DNA of 64,000 nucleotides from Pararhizobium arenae (GCF_001931685.1 NZ_MOOY01000001.1:124001-188000), one strand, 5' to 3'. Positions 39,565 through 48,780 are shown, counted from the stretch's first letter. Numbers and translations: made by a program. Notes: generated by a model from the letters alone, not told the origin.

Positions 39565-40965
39565 ATGTTTCTTTCTGTGTTTGACGTATTCAAGATCGGC
39601 ATCGGCCCGTCCAGTTCCCATACGATGGGTCCGATGTCGGCCGCCACCCGGTTTCTCGACCTGATCCTCTCGTCTGACTGGCCGCGCCCGTCGCATGCAG
39701 CCGTCGCCTCGATCAAAGTGAGCCTTCACGGGTCTCTGGCCCATACCGGCATCGGCCACGGATCGGGCAGGGCGGTCGTTCTGGGGCTGATGGGGGAGAA
39801 GCCGGATCAGGTCGATCCCGACGCGATGGACGGCATCATCGACGGCGTCGAGCGCTCCGGACGGATCACCCCTCCCGGTCACCCCGGCTATTTCTTCCAG
39901 CCGAAAACGGATCTGGTGTTCGACAAGAAGGTTCCGTTGCCGGGCCATGCCAACGGCATGAGCTTTTCCGCCTACGATCGCGACGAACGCCTGCTGCTGA
40001 AACGCATCTATTATTCCATCGGCGGTGGTTTCGTCGTCACGGATACGGAGCTGGAGGCCATGCGGGCCAGCAAATCGAAGCCCGGCGGCGTGAAGGTGCC
40101 GTTCCCCTTCACCAGTGCAAAGCAGATGCTTGAAATGGCCGAGCGCTCCGGCCTTTCCATCGCGCAGATGAAGCGGGCGAACGAAGAAACCTTGATGTCG
40201 CGGGAGGAACTGGATGCGGGACTGGATCGCATCTGGGCGGCGATGAAGAGCTGCATCGACCGTGGCCTGACCCATGAAGGCATTCTTCCGGGCGGGCTGA
40301 AGGTACGCCGCCGCGCCGGGACGATCCATGACAAGCTGAAGGAGGAATGGCGATCCAACCGTCCCAATCCTCTTCTCGCCAATGACTGGCTCAGCGTCTA
40401 CGCCATGGCCGTCAACGAAGAGAATGCGGCCGGCGGTCGTGTGGTGACATCGCCGACCAACGGTGCTGCCGGCGTGGTGCCCGCCACGATCCGCTATTAC
40501 CTGCATTTTCACGACGATGCCGACGATGCCGGCATTCGCGACTACCTGCTGACGGCCGCAGCGATCGGAGGCATCATCAAATTCAATGCTTCGATTTCCG
40601 GTGCCGAGGTCGGCTGCCAGGGCGAGGTCGGCTCTGCCTCAGCCATGGCGGCGGCCGGGCTTGCCGCCGTGATGGGCGGCACTCCCGAGCAGATCGAGAA
40701 CGCGGCAGAGATCGCGCTGGAACACCATCTCGGGATGACCTGCGATCCGGTTGCCGGACTTGTTCAGGTGCCTTGCATCGAACGCAACGCCCTTGGGGCC
40801 GTCAAGGCGGTTACGGCGGCGTCGCTGGCGCTCAAGGGAGACGGCCATCATTTCGTACCGCTTGATGCCTGCATCGAGACCATGCGCCAGACCGGCGTCG
40901 ACATGCACGACAAGTACAAGGAAACCTCGACCGGCGGCCTTGCGGTCAACGTCGTGGAATGTTGA
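39565..40965 (+). CDS. sdaA: L-serine ammonia-lyase, iron-sulfur type
   Basis: This 466-aa single-chain L-serine dehydratase deaminates serine to pyruvate with a 4Fe-4S cluster. The N-terminal beta domain starts [22 protein letters not shown], and the alpha domain carries the cluster cysteines in [24 protein letters not shown] and the C-terminal VVEC. The start at 39565 follows GGCGGAGTGG. A hairpin (40970-40993) follows the stop. It is not linked to other serine genes. Confidence 0.95.
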   Translation: MFLSVFDVFKIGIGPSSSHTMGPMSAATRFLDLILSSDWPRPSHAAVASIKVSLHGSLAHTGIGHGSGRAVVLGLMGEKPDQVDPDAMDGIIDGVERSGRITPPGHPGYFFQPKTDLVFDKKVPLPGHANGMSFSAYDRDERLLLKRIYYSIGGGFVVTDTELEAMRASKSKPGGVKVPFPFTSAKQMLEMAERSGLSIAQMKRANEETLMSREELDAGLDRIWAAMKSCIDRGLTHEGILPGGLKVRRRAGTIHDKLKEEWRSNRPNPLLANDWLSVYAMAVNEENAAGGRVVTSPTNGAAGVVPATIRYYLHFHDDADDAGIRDYLLTAAAIGGIIKFNASISGAEVGCQGEVGSASAMAAAGLAAVMGGTPEQIENAAEIALEHHLGMTCDPVAGLVQVPCIERNALGAVKAVTAASLALKGDGHHFVPLDACIETMRQTGVDMHDKYKETSTGGLAVNVVEC

Positions 40966-41042
40966 GGTGCCGCTCCGCGCTTCTGTGGAGCGGTGACAAT
41001 TGATCTTGACCCCGAGGCATTTGCGGGTGTTCAAAAGCCGAC

Positions 41043-41480
41043 ATGGCACTTCATCTCATCAAGCTTTGCGTTGGCGCGGATTCCATCGAGGATTTGCGCG
41101 AGTGGGTTTCGCGTCGTTCGCTGATCGCGATCGCGGCTGGTCTCGAGCCGCACTCCTTGCACACGACCCGCATGGTGCCCAAGCGCGTCGAGGAACTGCT
41201 AGAGGGTGGTTCGCTCTATTGGGTGATCAAGGGACAGGTCCAGGCGCGCCAGCGTCTAATCGATATCGAGACCTTCACGGATGCAGACGGTATCGGGCGC
41301 TGCAATCTTATTCTTGGACCGGAAGTGATCGAGACCGAGTTCCAGCCACGTCGCGCCTTTCAGGGTTGGCGTTATCTGACTGTGGAAGACGCGCCGCGCG
41401 ATCTTTCCGCCCTGGGCGAGGGGGCGGCTGAAATGCCGCTTAATCTGCGGCGGGAACTGGCCGAACTCGGGCTTCTGTAA
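41043..41480 (+). CDS. DUF1489 family protein
   Basis: This 145-aa protein matches DUF1489 by LIKLCVG..S..DL..W, TTRMVPKR and GGSLYWVIKG. The family is almost confined to alphaproteobacteria and has no established function; the sequence is soluble and has no signal peptide. It is followed by a hairpin shared with a minus-strand gene. Confidence 0.88.
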   Translation: MALHLIKLCVGADSIEDLREWVSRRSLIAIAAGLEPHSLHTTRMVPKRVEELLEGGSLYWVIKGQVQARQRLIDIETFTDADGIGRCNLILGPEVIETEFQPRRAFQGWRYLTVEDAPRDLSALGEGAAEMPLNLRRELAELGLL

Positions 41481-41506
41481 CCTTCAACAATATCTTTAAA
41501 TCAACG

Positions 41507-41527
41507 AAGCCCGGCATGGCCGGGCTT
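41507..41527. terminator. Terminator between DUF1489 and a small minus-strand gene
   Basis: A perfect 9-bp stem (AAGCCCGGC with GCCGGGCTT) with a 3-nt loop lies between converging genes. On the minus strand it is followed by CGTTGATTT, on the + strand by GCAGG, so it fits the minus-strand gene better. Confidence 0.6.
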
Positions 41528-41552
41528 GCAGGACGAGCGTTACGCTGCGGGT

Positions 41553-41822
41553 TTACCGAATGCGCAGGCGGATCGGATAGTGGCCGGAAGGCGATGTGAC
41601 ATGGACGTGTATGCTGGCATGGGGCTGGGTCGTACGCCAGGCACGGGCGCCATGGGTCAAAAGCAGCGTTACCAGATCTTTCGTGCGCGAGCGTGGTCGA
41701 CCAATGCCGAGTTCGGCGATGCGCATAGCGGCTTCATGCAGCGGGTGCAGACCGGGCCGGACCGATTTGCGCTTCTTTTCCGGCACGGGCGGAAAGCCCG
41801 TACCGTTCTCGTTCATTCCCAT
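41553..41822 (-). CDS. Small hypothetical protein
   Basis: This 89-aa protein is basic and soluble, with blocks such as RSRTKDLVTLLLTHGARAWR and a C-terminal SPSGHYPIRLRIR. I do not recognise a family. It is accepted because it fills a gap between two good genes, ends just before a hairpin and has normal codon use. The start is the first ATG; a shorter version is possible. Confidence 0.5.
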   Translation of the reverse strand: MGMNENGTGFPPVPEKKRKSVRPGLHPLHEAAMRIAELGIGRPRSRTKDLVTLLLTHGARAWRTTQPHASIHVHVTSPSGHYPIRLRIR

Positions 41823-41901
41823 AACTGACCTCGTACGCAGTACCTAAACCGAGGAGGAGTGCCGGCGAAACACACAGCCGGCATTCGAATTTACAAAGTG
41901 A

Positions 41902-43362
41902 TTATTGAGCGCTTGCCCAGCAGGCGAACCCGGCACGCTTCAGTGCGTTGCAGGCGTTCACAGCCTTGTCCTGATTGGAAAAGCCACCGAACCGGGCTCG
42001 ATAAAGCTGGCTGCCACCGCTGGCAAAGGCAACCGTGAAGGGCTGTGCACCGCGCAAAGCCTTGCCGCTCTTGTCCTGGGCATGCTGCAACATCGCAAGC
42101 GCCTGATCCTTGCTCGGCGTTGCGCCGATCTGCACGATCCATCCGTCCGGCAGGGCCTGCGAGGCGCTGTCGGTCGGCGTTGCAGTTGCGACAGAGTTCG
42201 TGATCTGGCCATCGATGGCTTCTGCTGGAACAGGGGTCGCTGCAATGCGCTGGCTCTGGGCCTGAAGGGTGTTCGGCTGTACGTTTTCCTGAAGCAGCGG
42301 GTTGTTGCTGGCCTTGGGCTCGGCGGCGTAAGCGACTTCGACGCTCTGGGTGGTTTCACCGCTGTAGCGGAAATCCGGAACCGGACCCTGATGCGGCAGG
42401 TTGAAGCTGCCGCCCGTTGCCACTGCTGTTGCCGTCACTTCCATGGTCGGCGCATCAGCTGTTTCGGCGACGAGGTTGCCACCGCCACGACGCGAGGCCG
42501 CCGGCATATACTTGGCGACAAGGGCGCGCATCTGCGCATCGCGGCTGCCACCGGATTTGCCGCCCATGACGACGCCGACGATGCTGCGGCCGTCCGCCTG
42601 GGCCGAGGTTACGAGGTTGTAGCCTGCAGCACGGGTATAACCCGTCTTAATGCCGTCAACACCGCGCACATTGCCGAGAAGACGGTTGTGGTTGCCGATG
42701 ACCTGCTTTCCGAACTTGAAGCTCCGGGTCGAGAAGTAAGAGTAATACTGCGGAAAATGCTGGCGAAGCGCGATGCCGAGGCGGGCCTGATCGCGGGCCG
42801 TCGTCATCTGCTGTTCATTCGGCAGACCATGGGCGTTGCGGTAGGTGGTGCGCGTCATGCCGAGTGCGCGTGCCTTGTTGGTCATGATCCGGGCAAAACG
42901 CTCTTCCGAGCCGCCGAGAAATTCGCCGAGCGCCGTAGCAGCGTCGTTCGCCGAGCGGGTGACAAGGGCCTGAATGGCCTGCTCGACGGTGATCGACTGT
43001 CCGGAACGGACGCCTAGCTTCGATGGCGGCTCGGCGGAGGCGTGCTTGGAGAAGGGAACCTTCGTGCTCTTCGAGATTTTGCCGGCTTCTAGGGCTTCGA
43101 AGGTCAGGTACAGCGTCATCATCTTCGTCAGCGAGGCCGGATAGCGCAGGCTGTCGGCATCTTCGCTGTAGAGAACCTTGCCGGTTTTCGCATCGACGAC
43201 GATGCCGGCATATTTCGCGGCCATTGCAGGCGCGACGAAGGTGAAGGAGGCGACCAGGGAGACCACCGCAAACCGGCAAGCTGCTTTCAGGAAGGGCGCC
43301 GAAGAACGTTGAGCGGAACCGTTGAACAGAAATTTGGACACTACACTTCTCTTCATTCTCAT
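41902..43362 (-). CDS. D-alanyl-D-alanine carboxypeptidase with SPOR domain
   Basis: This 486-aa protein is a class C low-molecular-weight penicillin-binding protein that trims peptidoglycan pentapeptides. A signal peptide ends near residue 49 (APAMAA). Catalytic motifs are SLTK with S77, SAN at 137-139 and KTG at 239-241. After a 130-residue linker rich in alanine and proline, a C-terminal SPOR domain (about 405-485) should bind denuded glycan strands at division sites. This fusion is common in Rhizobiales. Confidence 0.93.
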   Translation of the reverse strand: MRMKRSVVSKFLFNGSAQRSSAPFLKAACRFAVVSLVASFTFVAPAMAAKYAGIVVDAKTGKVLYSEDADSLRYPASLTKMMTLYLTFEALEAGKISKSTKVPFSKHASAEPPSKLGVRSGQSITVEQAIQALVTRSANDAATALGEFLGGSEERFARIMTNKARALGMTRTTYRNAHGLPNEQQMTTARDQARLGIALRQHFPQYYSYFSTRSFKFGKQVIGNHNRLLGNVRGVDGIKTGYTRAAGYNLVTSAQADGRSIVGVVMGGKSGGSRDAQMRALVAKYMPAASRRGGGNLVAETADAPTMEVTATAVATGGSFNLPHQGPVPDFRYSGETTQSVEVAYAAEPKASNNPLLQENVQPNTLQAQSQRIAATPVPAEAIDGQITNSVATATPTDSASQALPDGWIVQIGATPSKDQALAMLQHAQDKSGKALRGAQPFTVAFASGGSQLYRARFGGFSNQDKAVNACNALKRAGFACWASAQ

Positions 43363-43530
43363 TTCACAGATTTCGTCCGGGCGTCGCCTCCAAAAGACGA
43401 CCGTTCCGTAGAAACTAGCGGGATAGCGTTACCAATCGGTTTATGATGAATGATTGGTTTCCGCATTTTCGAGAGTTCCTTGCACATTAGCCTCGCCTTG
43501 GAAAAAGCCTTGGGAACAGACCCCGGGCGG

Positions 43531-44259
43531 TTATGGCGCAAGCCGGTCGTTGACGAATTTGATGACCGCTTCGTCGATGGCCTGCCATTGTGGCAGCAAT
43601 TGGCTGGAGAACCGATAAAGTACGACGAGATCTTTTCCGGTGTGGATATCCCGCTGACAATCGGCGCTGGTGGCCTTGTCCGGTGTGTCCGGCAACTGGC
43701 AGCGCACCGCGTACGGATCGCCCATCGCCCGATCTGCGGTCAGCAGCGTCTCGTCGCCGTACCCGGAGTTTTCACGCATGCGGTGTTCCATCAGGCCGGC
43801 AGGCCCCGGCGTCGCGGCACCTTCGAAGAGATGCCGGTAGATCGGCTCCACGCGGCCGGACATATCGCGCGACATCGTGCTCTGGGATATCTGCATGAAG
43901 ATCAAGGCATCCGGGCGGCTGATATCGTTGAAAAGGTGTCTGGTTTCCGCGCTGTAGCCGAGCATGTCGGGCCAGGTCGCGTAGAGATCCACCCGCTCGA
44001 CGATGCCGGTCACTCTCTGCTCCTCGAAGCGGATGATGTTCGATGGAAGTTTGAGATGATCCTGACCTATGAAAAGATCATTGATCTCAGTGCTTTCCGT
44101 GTGGCCGGCAAGCGAAAGCGCGCTGCCATACCACTTTCCTGCAAGGCTGATTGCGCCCGTGATGCCGGCAAGCGTCAAAGCAATCGCCGTTACGGCGTAG
44201 ACAAAGCGTGGATTGATAAGCGGGGCGTGATCGTCTGTCATGCTGTGCCTGGCGGTCAT
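43531..44259 (-). CDS. Membrane-anchored hypothetical protein
   Basis: This 242-aa protein has one membrane helix (about residues 21-43, VYAVTAIALTLAGITGAISLAG) and a periplasmic domain of about 195 residues containing GLMEHRMRENSGYGDETLL and two cysteines (VRCQLP, ADCQRD). It probably anchors in the inner membrane by its N-terminus. I recognise no characterised family. Start 44259 follows GGGAGAG. It is upstream of the carboxypeptidase gene on the same strand, with 168 nt between. Confidence 0.7.
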   Translation of the reverse strand: MTARHSMTDDHAPLINPRFVYAVTAIALTLAGITGAISLAGKWYGSALSLAGHTESTEINDLFIGQDHLKLPSNIIRFEEQRVTGIVERVDLYATWPDMLGYSAETRHLFNDISRPDALIFMQISQSTMSRDMSGRVEPIYRHLFEGAATPGPAGLMEHRMRENSGYGDETLLTADRAMGDPYAVRCQLPDTPDKATSADCQRDIHTGKDLVVLYRFSSQLLPQWQAIDEAVIKFVNDRLAP

Positions 44260-44407
44260 GCGCGGCTCTCCCAGCGTTGGCGGCGTCAATGCCATGTTTT
44301 GCGTAACGTCATGTCACGCGGTGCTGGTCCGGGCCTTGCGTGCAGGGTGTCGCAGCGCGCTTGAGCTTGAGGCGGCATGGTAAATTTTCAGTTAACGCGC
44401 CTGGCTG

Positions 44408-44452
44408 GTAGAGAAAAGAAAATGGCCGGTTCCGGGGACAGCGGAACCGGCC
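44408..44452 (-). terminator. Terminator of the BTLCP gene
   Basis: An 11-bp perfect stem (GGCCGGTTCCG with CGGAACCGGCC) at 44424-44452 is followed on the minus strand by ATTTTCTTTTC. It lies 78 nt after the gene's stop. Confidence 0.8.
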
Positions 44453-44529
44453 GGGAAGGGCGGGTCATACACGGGGACAGGGGCTGACCGGCGCCCTTTT
44501 CGTCCGCGGCCTGATGAGGCCACGGATTG

Positions 44530-45138
44530 TTACTGGCTGACGCTGCCGACGGCCACGGCACGGCCATCCTGCAGCTTCACCCATCGGCCAGCGTGCTTTT
44601 CAGACTGGCGCTTGAGGAAGGTGTATTCCGTCTCTGACCACAGCAGAACCTTGTTGCGCATGTTGTCGAGAATGAAGTCGCCGCGATCGGTGCGCACGGT
44701 CAGCACCGCATGACCGTCGCCATTGGGCTGAAGGACGACTGTGATCAGCAGGTCAGAGGGCGAGAAGCCGGCGTCGATCAGCTTCTTCCGCTTGAGGAGA
44801 ACATAATCCTCGCAATCGCCAACCTTGTCGGGATAGGCCCAGAACTCCTCGACGCCAAAGATTTCCTTGTCGGTCATCGGTGTGACCGCCTGGTTGGTGT
44901 CGTAGTTGATCTCGAGGATTTTCTTCCAGCCGTCGCGGGTCAAGACGCCGGGGCCGCTGCTGGCGGGATTTGCCCGGCACTCCTGTGGCATCCGCTTGCA
45001 GAATTCATAGTGTCCGACCGGTGGATTGGTCACCCCGTCGGTGGTCATGTTTGCCGGAAAGGCATAGGCCGATTGTGTGAGGATCAGGCCGATAAGTGCG
45101 CCGAGGGCGCCTGCTTTCATGCTTCTGATGTGTGTCAT
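44530..45138 (-). CDS. Transglutaminase-like cysteine peptidase (BTLCP, LapG-like)
   Basis: This 202-aa exported protein is a bacterial transglutaminase-like cysteine peptidase. The signal peptide ends near residue 26 (QSAYA). The catalytic triad is C109 (VGDCEDYV), H143 (DGHAVL) and D158 (ILDN). LapG, the best known member, cleaves the surface adhesin LapA under c-di-GMP control; whether this protein does the same is unknown. GGGGAGA precedes the ATG. Upstream is an AT-rich region and then a PilZ gene on the same strand. Confidence 0.88.
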   Translation of the reverse strand: MTHIRSMKAGALGALIGLILTQSAYAFPANMTTDGVTNPPVGHYEFCKRMPQECRANPASSGPGVLTRDGWKKILEINYDTNQAVTPMTDKEIFGVEEFWAYPDKVGDCEDYVLLKRKKLIDAGFSPSDLLITVVLQPNGDGHAVLTVRTDRGDFILDNMRNKVLLWSETEYTFLKRQSEKHAGRWVKLQDGRAVAVGSVSQ

Positions 45139-45675
45139 GTTCTGTCTCCCCGTTATGGTTTGACAATGACACAGAGATTTTTACCGCTGGCGAATTGTGG
45201 AAGTAAAATAAAGAACAAATGCCAATAGAATAAGTATAAAATTAAAATCTACATTTAATCTGTTTTGATTTATATTTTACGCAGTTTTGAATAAAATTTT
45301 TCGCGTATTTGAGGATTTACGCCTTTGGAAACGCATTGTTATCCATTTAAGTCGTTGGAAATGTGGTGTTTTGTATCGCGTATCCGAGTCGCAGGGAAAC
45401 AGGATTGCCGGGAGCATGCGCAGGACATGCGGATATTACGAGCGTAGATATACATGAGGATAAGCCGCCGAGGCGGATTTCATACCGATTCCAGCTTGTT
45501 TCGATGAAAAAAATAATTTTCGCATGTCGATTTATTTCGAGCCGACCTGTCCCGCTTCGGAACAATCAGCTTGTTCCTTGAAAGCGGCTTTCTGCGTTGG
45601 GTGATATGCAGAAACGAAAAAAGACCGGACATGCCGGTCTTTTCAAAAACATTGCGAGCGATTTGGCGCTCTCGT
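45139..45675. other. AT-rich intergenic region upstream of the BTLCP gene
   Basis: This 537-bp gap has no credible protein gene. From about 45177 to 45350 the base composition is strikingly AT-rich compared with the rest of the window, with runs such as AATAAGTATAAAATTAAAA. Downstream, a hairpin terminator for the PilZ gene sits at 45619-45643. The AT-rich part is read as an upstream promoter or silencer region of the BTLCP gene, or as a relic of inserted DNA. Confidence 0.5.
45619..45643. terminator. Terminator of the PilZ gene
   Basis: AAAAGACCGG pairs with CCGGTCTTTT around ACATG, so both strands have a U tract after the stem. It stands 33 nt after the PilZ gene's stop on the minus strand. 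Confidence 0.8.
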
Positions 45676-46284
45676 TCAGAGGAACTCGCGGAGCGCCTCG
45701 CGCGATTGCACGCCGAAGAACTCGATCGCCATGCCCTCCAGGAAGTGACGCACGATGCGTCCCTTCATACCGCCGAGCTGGACCCCGGTTCCGATCGGAA
45801 TGCGGCTTTCGGTATCCACGGCTGCGCCCGAAAGCGAAAGGTCGATAATACGGCAGACATATTTGGTGCCGTCGTCGAGGGTAAGCTCGGTGCGGGTCTT
45901 GCGCGGAGCGAGGCGGTCATGGCGGCGGTCTTCCGGCAGGCCAAGCTCATGCTTGTTGGCAATCCAGGTCAGCTGCGCCGCGAGTTTTTCGCGCTTGCGA
46001 TCCGTCGCGGTGATTTTGATGACGAAGGCATCGTCCGAAAGGCGCGATACCGTGCCCTCCAGGCGGCCGACATGATCGATATAGGCAATGATGCGCTCGC
46101 CGGTGCGCGGACGAGCCTCGCAGGAGAAAAGCACATCGCCCGGCGACATATCCGTTGCCGTGCAATCATACTCTTCATGATTGGCGAGCATGAGGCGTCC
46201 GGCAAGGTTCACGGACACGCGCTGGAAAGCGCCTTCATCGTGCTGCTTGGGAACCGCCGATTGTGCCTGCTGGAAGGAATACAT
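45676..46284 (-). CDS. PilZ-domain protein
   Basis: This 202-aa protein appears to hold two PilZ-like modules. The second (about 118-195) is the better one, with RRHDRLAPR and DLSLSGAAV, which match the RxxxR and (D/N)xSxxG motifs that bind c-di-GMP. The first (about 20-100) has DMSPGD, which is degenerate, and lacks a proper RxxxR. It is likely a c-di-GMP receptor; the partner is unknown. ATG 46284 is used; a GTG two codons earlier is possible. Confidence 0.85.
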   Translation of the reverse strand: MYSFQQAQSAVPKQHDEGAFQRVSVNLAGRLMLANHEEYDCTATDMSPGDVLFSCEARPRTGERIIAYIDHVGRLEGTVSRLSDDAFVIKITATDRKREKLAAQLTWIANKHELGLPEDRRHDRLAPRKTRTELTLDDGTKYVCRIIDLSLSGAAVDTESRIPIGTGVQLGGMKGRIVRHFLEGMAIEFFGVQSREALREFL

Positions 46285-46408
46285 CGCCACACTTCAAGAC
46301 GTCGATCGTAAGTATTGCTTCTACCGCAGTCGAGTTAATAGAAGGTTTTCTCGCCGCCAGGATTGCTGCCTGTTGCAACCGTAGAATGCGGTTTTCGGCA
46401 CGAAACCC

Positions 46409-47038
46409 CTATTTTGCCCTGCCACCTTCGAAAACGCGAAGATGCAGCACCCGCCTCAAGGCATCTCCCAGCCCGAGTTGGTCGGAGCGCGGAGGGATCG
46501 GTGGCAGGGTTATTTCCGGCCTGCTCTGCAGGAACGGAGCCGCCTTGGTGACGTCCAGAACGCGAATTCCGGTCAGGTCCAGATAGTTCGCGGGCGTGGC
46601 GTCGAGCCACAGCGGGCGCGTAAGGGGAACGATCGCGCCCAGAATGCGATTGACATGGCCTTCGGACGATCTCAGTGGCAGGAGGACGACTTCCGTCGGC
46701 AGTCGATCGGACCTTCCGGCAAGCGCCACGGCAGAGAGCGACACAGGCAGTTTCTGAGCCAGAATATCCTTCAGCAGCCGCTCGACCTTTGCCGATTGTT
46801 CGCCGGCCCAAAGCGCATCGAAGCGCGATCCACGCAATTCCCGCCCGAACAGCGCGCAGATGCGGGTGCCCGCAAGCCGAAACCGGATTTCGTCATCGGC
46901 CCGGTGTTCCAGAATGAGGAGATCGGCAAGGAGCGTGCGGATATGAGCCGGTTCGATCTGGTCGCGGGAAGGAACCTCGTTATTCCCGCGCAAAGCGTTC
47001 CAGTAGCTGAATATCTCCACGGCGGATTTGCTGCGCAT
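46409..47038 (-). CDS. PAS-domain protein (PAS_5 family)
   Basis: This 209-aa protein is of the PAS_5 family found in alphaproteobacteria. The pattern IFSYWNALRG..VPSRDQIEPAHIRTLLADLLILE, then FRLAGTRICALFGRELRG, is typical. There is no output domain, so it may act as a sensor subunit or scaffold; the ligand is unknown. It lies 124 nt upstream of the PilZ gene on the same strand. Confidence 0.82.
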   Translation of the reverse strand: MRSKSAVEIFSYWNALRGNNEVPSRDQIEPAHIRTLLADLLILEHRADDEIRFRLAGTRICALFGRELRGSRFDALWAGEQSAKVERLLKDILAQKLPVSLSAVALAGRSDRLPTEVVLLPLRSSEGHVNRILGAIVPLTRPLWLDATPANYLDLTGIRVLDVTKAAPFLQSRPEITLPPIPPRSDQLGLGDALRRVLHLRVFEGGRAK

Positions 47039-47371
47039 GCGTTCATTCCATTCATGTCGTTGTGCCGAAACGGCACGTCCGGCGGAGAAAAACCGCCTCG
47101 AATGAAGGACGTAGCGAGAACCGTGCCAGAGCGAAAACTAAGGTTAACGAGTGGTTTAGATTGCGATCCCTGACGGCATCATGGCAAGAAGGGACATCAC
47201 TTCACGAAGGCTTGCCTTCAGCACACATTATTTTAGGTCCACGGGGATTTCGGGGGCCGCGGCCGTTCAGCCTCGCTGGACGGCCATTTTTTTTGCCTGA
47301 TTGACTGTCAATTGTGACCTGTCGGCAATGCGCTGAATCGGCTAGAGCCTCTTGGCCGGAAACGAAGGACA
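47039..47371 (+). other. Intergenic region with an orphan terminator
   Basis: The 333-nt gap separates the divergent PAS and rhomboid genes. It carries no convincing protein gene but ends in a very strong + strand terminator (47261-47294) that serves no annotated + strand gene. This suggests a small RNA of roughly 60-200 nt ending at about 47294. I could not find a clear promoter. Confidence 0.5.
47261..47294 (+). terminator. Orphan rho-independent terminator
   Basis: GGCCGTTCAG pairs with CTGGACGGCC (10 bp, one G-U) around a 5-nt loop, followed by A and eight Ts. The nearest + strand gene upstream ends at 41480, so this terminator probably belongs to an unannotated small RNA. Confidence 0.85.
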
Positions 47372-48124
47372 ATGATCGGGAACAGCATGACGAACGAAAG
47401 CGATAGACAGCCCGGTCCGGACGACGCTGAAGGTGGCACGGTGCTGCCGCGACGAAATGAGCCGGCCTTCAACCTGCCGGGAGGGCTGGTCGCCATTCTG
47501 GCTGTCCTCGTTGCGATCCATGTGATCCGCACCTATCTGCTTCCGGCGGCGCTCGATAACGAAGTGATCTTCAATTTTGCCTTCCTGCCGGCCCGCTACG
47601 ATCACCCGCTGGCGGATCAGGGGCTCGCCTGGCTCTGGAGCCCCGTCACATATTCGCTCCTGCACGGTGGTTGGGAGCATCTGATTTTCAACGGATTCTG
47701 GATGGTTGCCTTCGGGGCACCGGTGGTGCGTCGCATCGGCATGGCCAGGCTCGCGGTCTTCTGGTGTCTTTCGGCTGTTGCGGCCGTAGCGCTTCACATG
47801 GTGTTCCACTGGGGCGAAATGACCGTGGTGGTCGGCGCTTCCGGTGTCGTATCGGGACTGATGGGGGCGGCTGCACGATTTGTCTTTTCGCCGAGCGGCC
47901 GCATCAGTCGCCAGTTTGCCCATCTCAACCGCCGCCTCAGCATCGGGGAAGCGCTTTCCAATCGCTCGGTGCTGGTGTTTGCGGGGATCTGGTTCCTGAC
48001 CAATTTCCTGATCGGTCTCGGCGTTTTCGCCTTCGGTGGGGCGGGGGCGATCGCTTGGGAGGCCCATATCGGCGGTTTTCTCTTCGGGTTTCTGCTTTTC
48101 GGTTTGTTCGATCCGCGAAACTGA
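47372..48124 (+). CDS. Rhomboid-family intramembrane serine protease
   Basis: This 250-aa protein has six membrane helices. The catalytic serine is S157 in GASG and the catalytic histidine H232 in EAHIGGFLFGF; the helix 2 motif HLIFN (H103 and N107) is also present, so the protease should be active. The substrate is unknown. The start is ATG 47372 or ATG 47387; neither ribosome binding site is clearly better. Confidence 0.9.
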   Translation: MIGNSMTNESDRQPGPDDAEGGTVLPRRNEPAFNLPGGLVAILAVLVAIHVIRTYLLPAALDNEVIFNFAFLPARYDHPLADQGLAWLWSPVTYSLLHGGWEHLIFNGFWMVAFGAPVVRRIGMARLAVFWCLSAVAAVALHMVFHWGEMTVVVGASGVVSGLMGAAARFVFSPSGRISRQFAHLNRRLSIGEALSNRSVLVFAGIWFLTNFLIGLGVFAFGGAGAIAWEAHIGGFLFGFLLFGLFDPRN

Positions 48125-48251
48125 CGATTTTTCCCGACGTTTCTTGATTTCCGCGCCGGCTCGGCGCACCATTTCATTCCGTTGCTGCCGAAAGTCTGTT
48201 TTGGGGAGCGGCACCCAACGGATGAAATGTGCGACTTGGAGGACGTCTGCC

Positions 48252-48326
48252 ATGCGGACCGATCCGAACCGGAAAACGCACATCGCCGTGCGCCGGTTTC
48301 GACGTTCGCCTGCCAGACAGTATTGA
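48252..48326 (+). CDS. Possible short protein upstream of the CBS gene
   Basis: A 24-codon open frame (MRTDPNRKTHIAVRRFRR...) has a good ribosome binding site (TTGGAGGACG) and ends 14 nt before the CBS gene. It is arginine-rich. It may be a real small protein, a leader peptide or chance. Confidence 0.3.
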   Translation: MRTDPNRKTHIAVRRFRRSPARQY

Positions 48327-48340
48327 AGTGGAGGTTTCGA

Positions 48341-48769
48341 ATGTCTGTTAAGGCCATACTCGATGAAAAGGGACGACAGGTTCATACCGTCGATCCGCAT
48401 GCGACGGTGCGCGATGCCGTTGACGCGCTGCACAGGCACCGGGTCGGTGCCGTTGTCGTGACCAAATCCGGCGACAAGATTGCCGGCATTCTCTCGGAAC
48501 GCGATATCGTCGCCGGTGTCTCGAAATACGGTGCCGGCTGTCTCGACAAGCCGGTTTCGGCTTTGATGACGTCCAAGGTTCATGTCTGCAATGAAGAGAT
48601 GAGCGTCAACGATATCATGGAGATCATGAACCACATTCGCGCCCGCCACCTTCCGGTAGAGCGCAATGGCCGTCTGGTCGGGATCGTCTCGATCGGTGAC
48701 GCCGTTCGCCGGCACATCACGGCGATCGAGCGTGAAGCCGAGGAGATCAAGGCCTATATAGCCGGCTGA
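48341..48769 (+). CDS. CBS-domain protein
   Basis: This 142-aa protein is two CBS domains and little else. The first contains VGAVVVTKSGDKIAGILSERDIV and the second ARHLPVERNGRLVGIVSIGD. Such proteins usually bind adenosine nucleotides and dimerise. The target is unknown. Start 48341 follows GGAGG. An exceptionally strong terminator follows. Confidence 0.9.
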   Translation: MSVKAILDEKGRQVHTVDPHATVRDAVDALHRHRVGAVVVTKSGDKIAGILSERDIVAGVSKYGAGCLDKPVSALMTSKVHVCNEEMSVNDIMEIMNHIRARHLPVERNGRLVGIVSIGDAVRRHITAIEREAEEIKAYIAG

Positions 48770-48780
48770 TTATCGCTGAA

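Noticed and set aside
45347-45581. Short overlapping open frames in the AT-rich gap
   Set aside because: No ribosome binding site, odd composition and no recognisable sequence.
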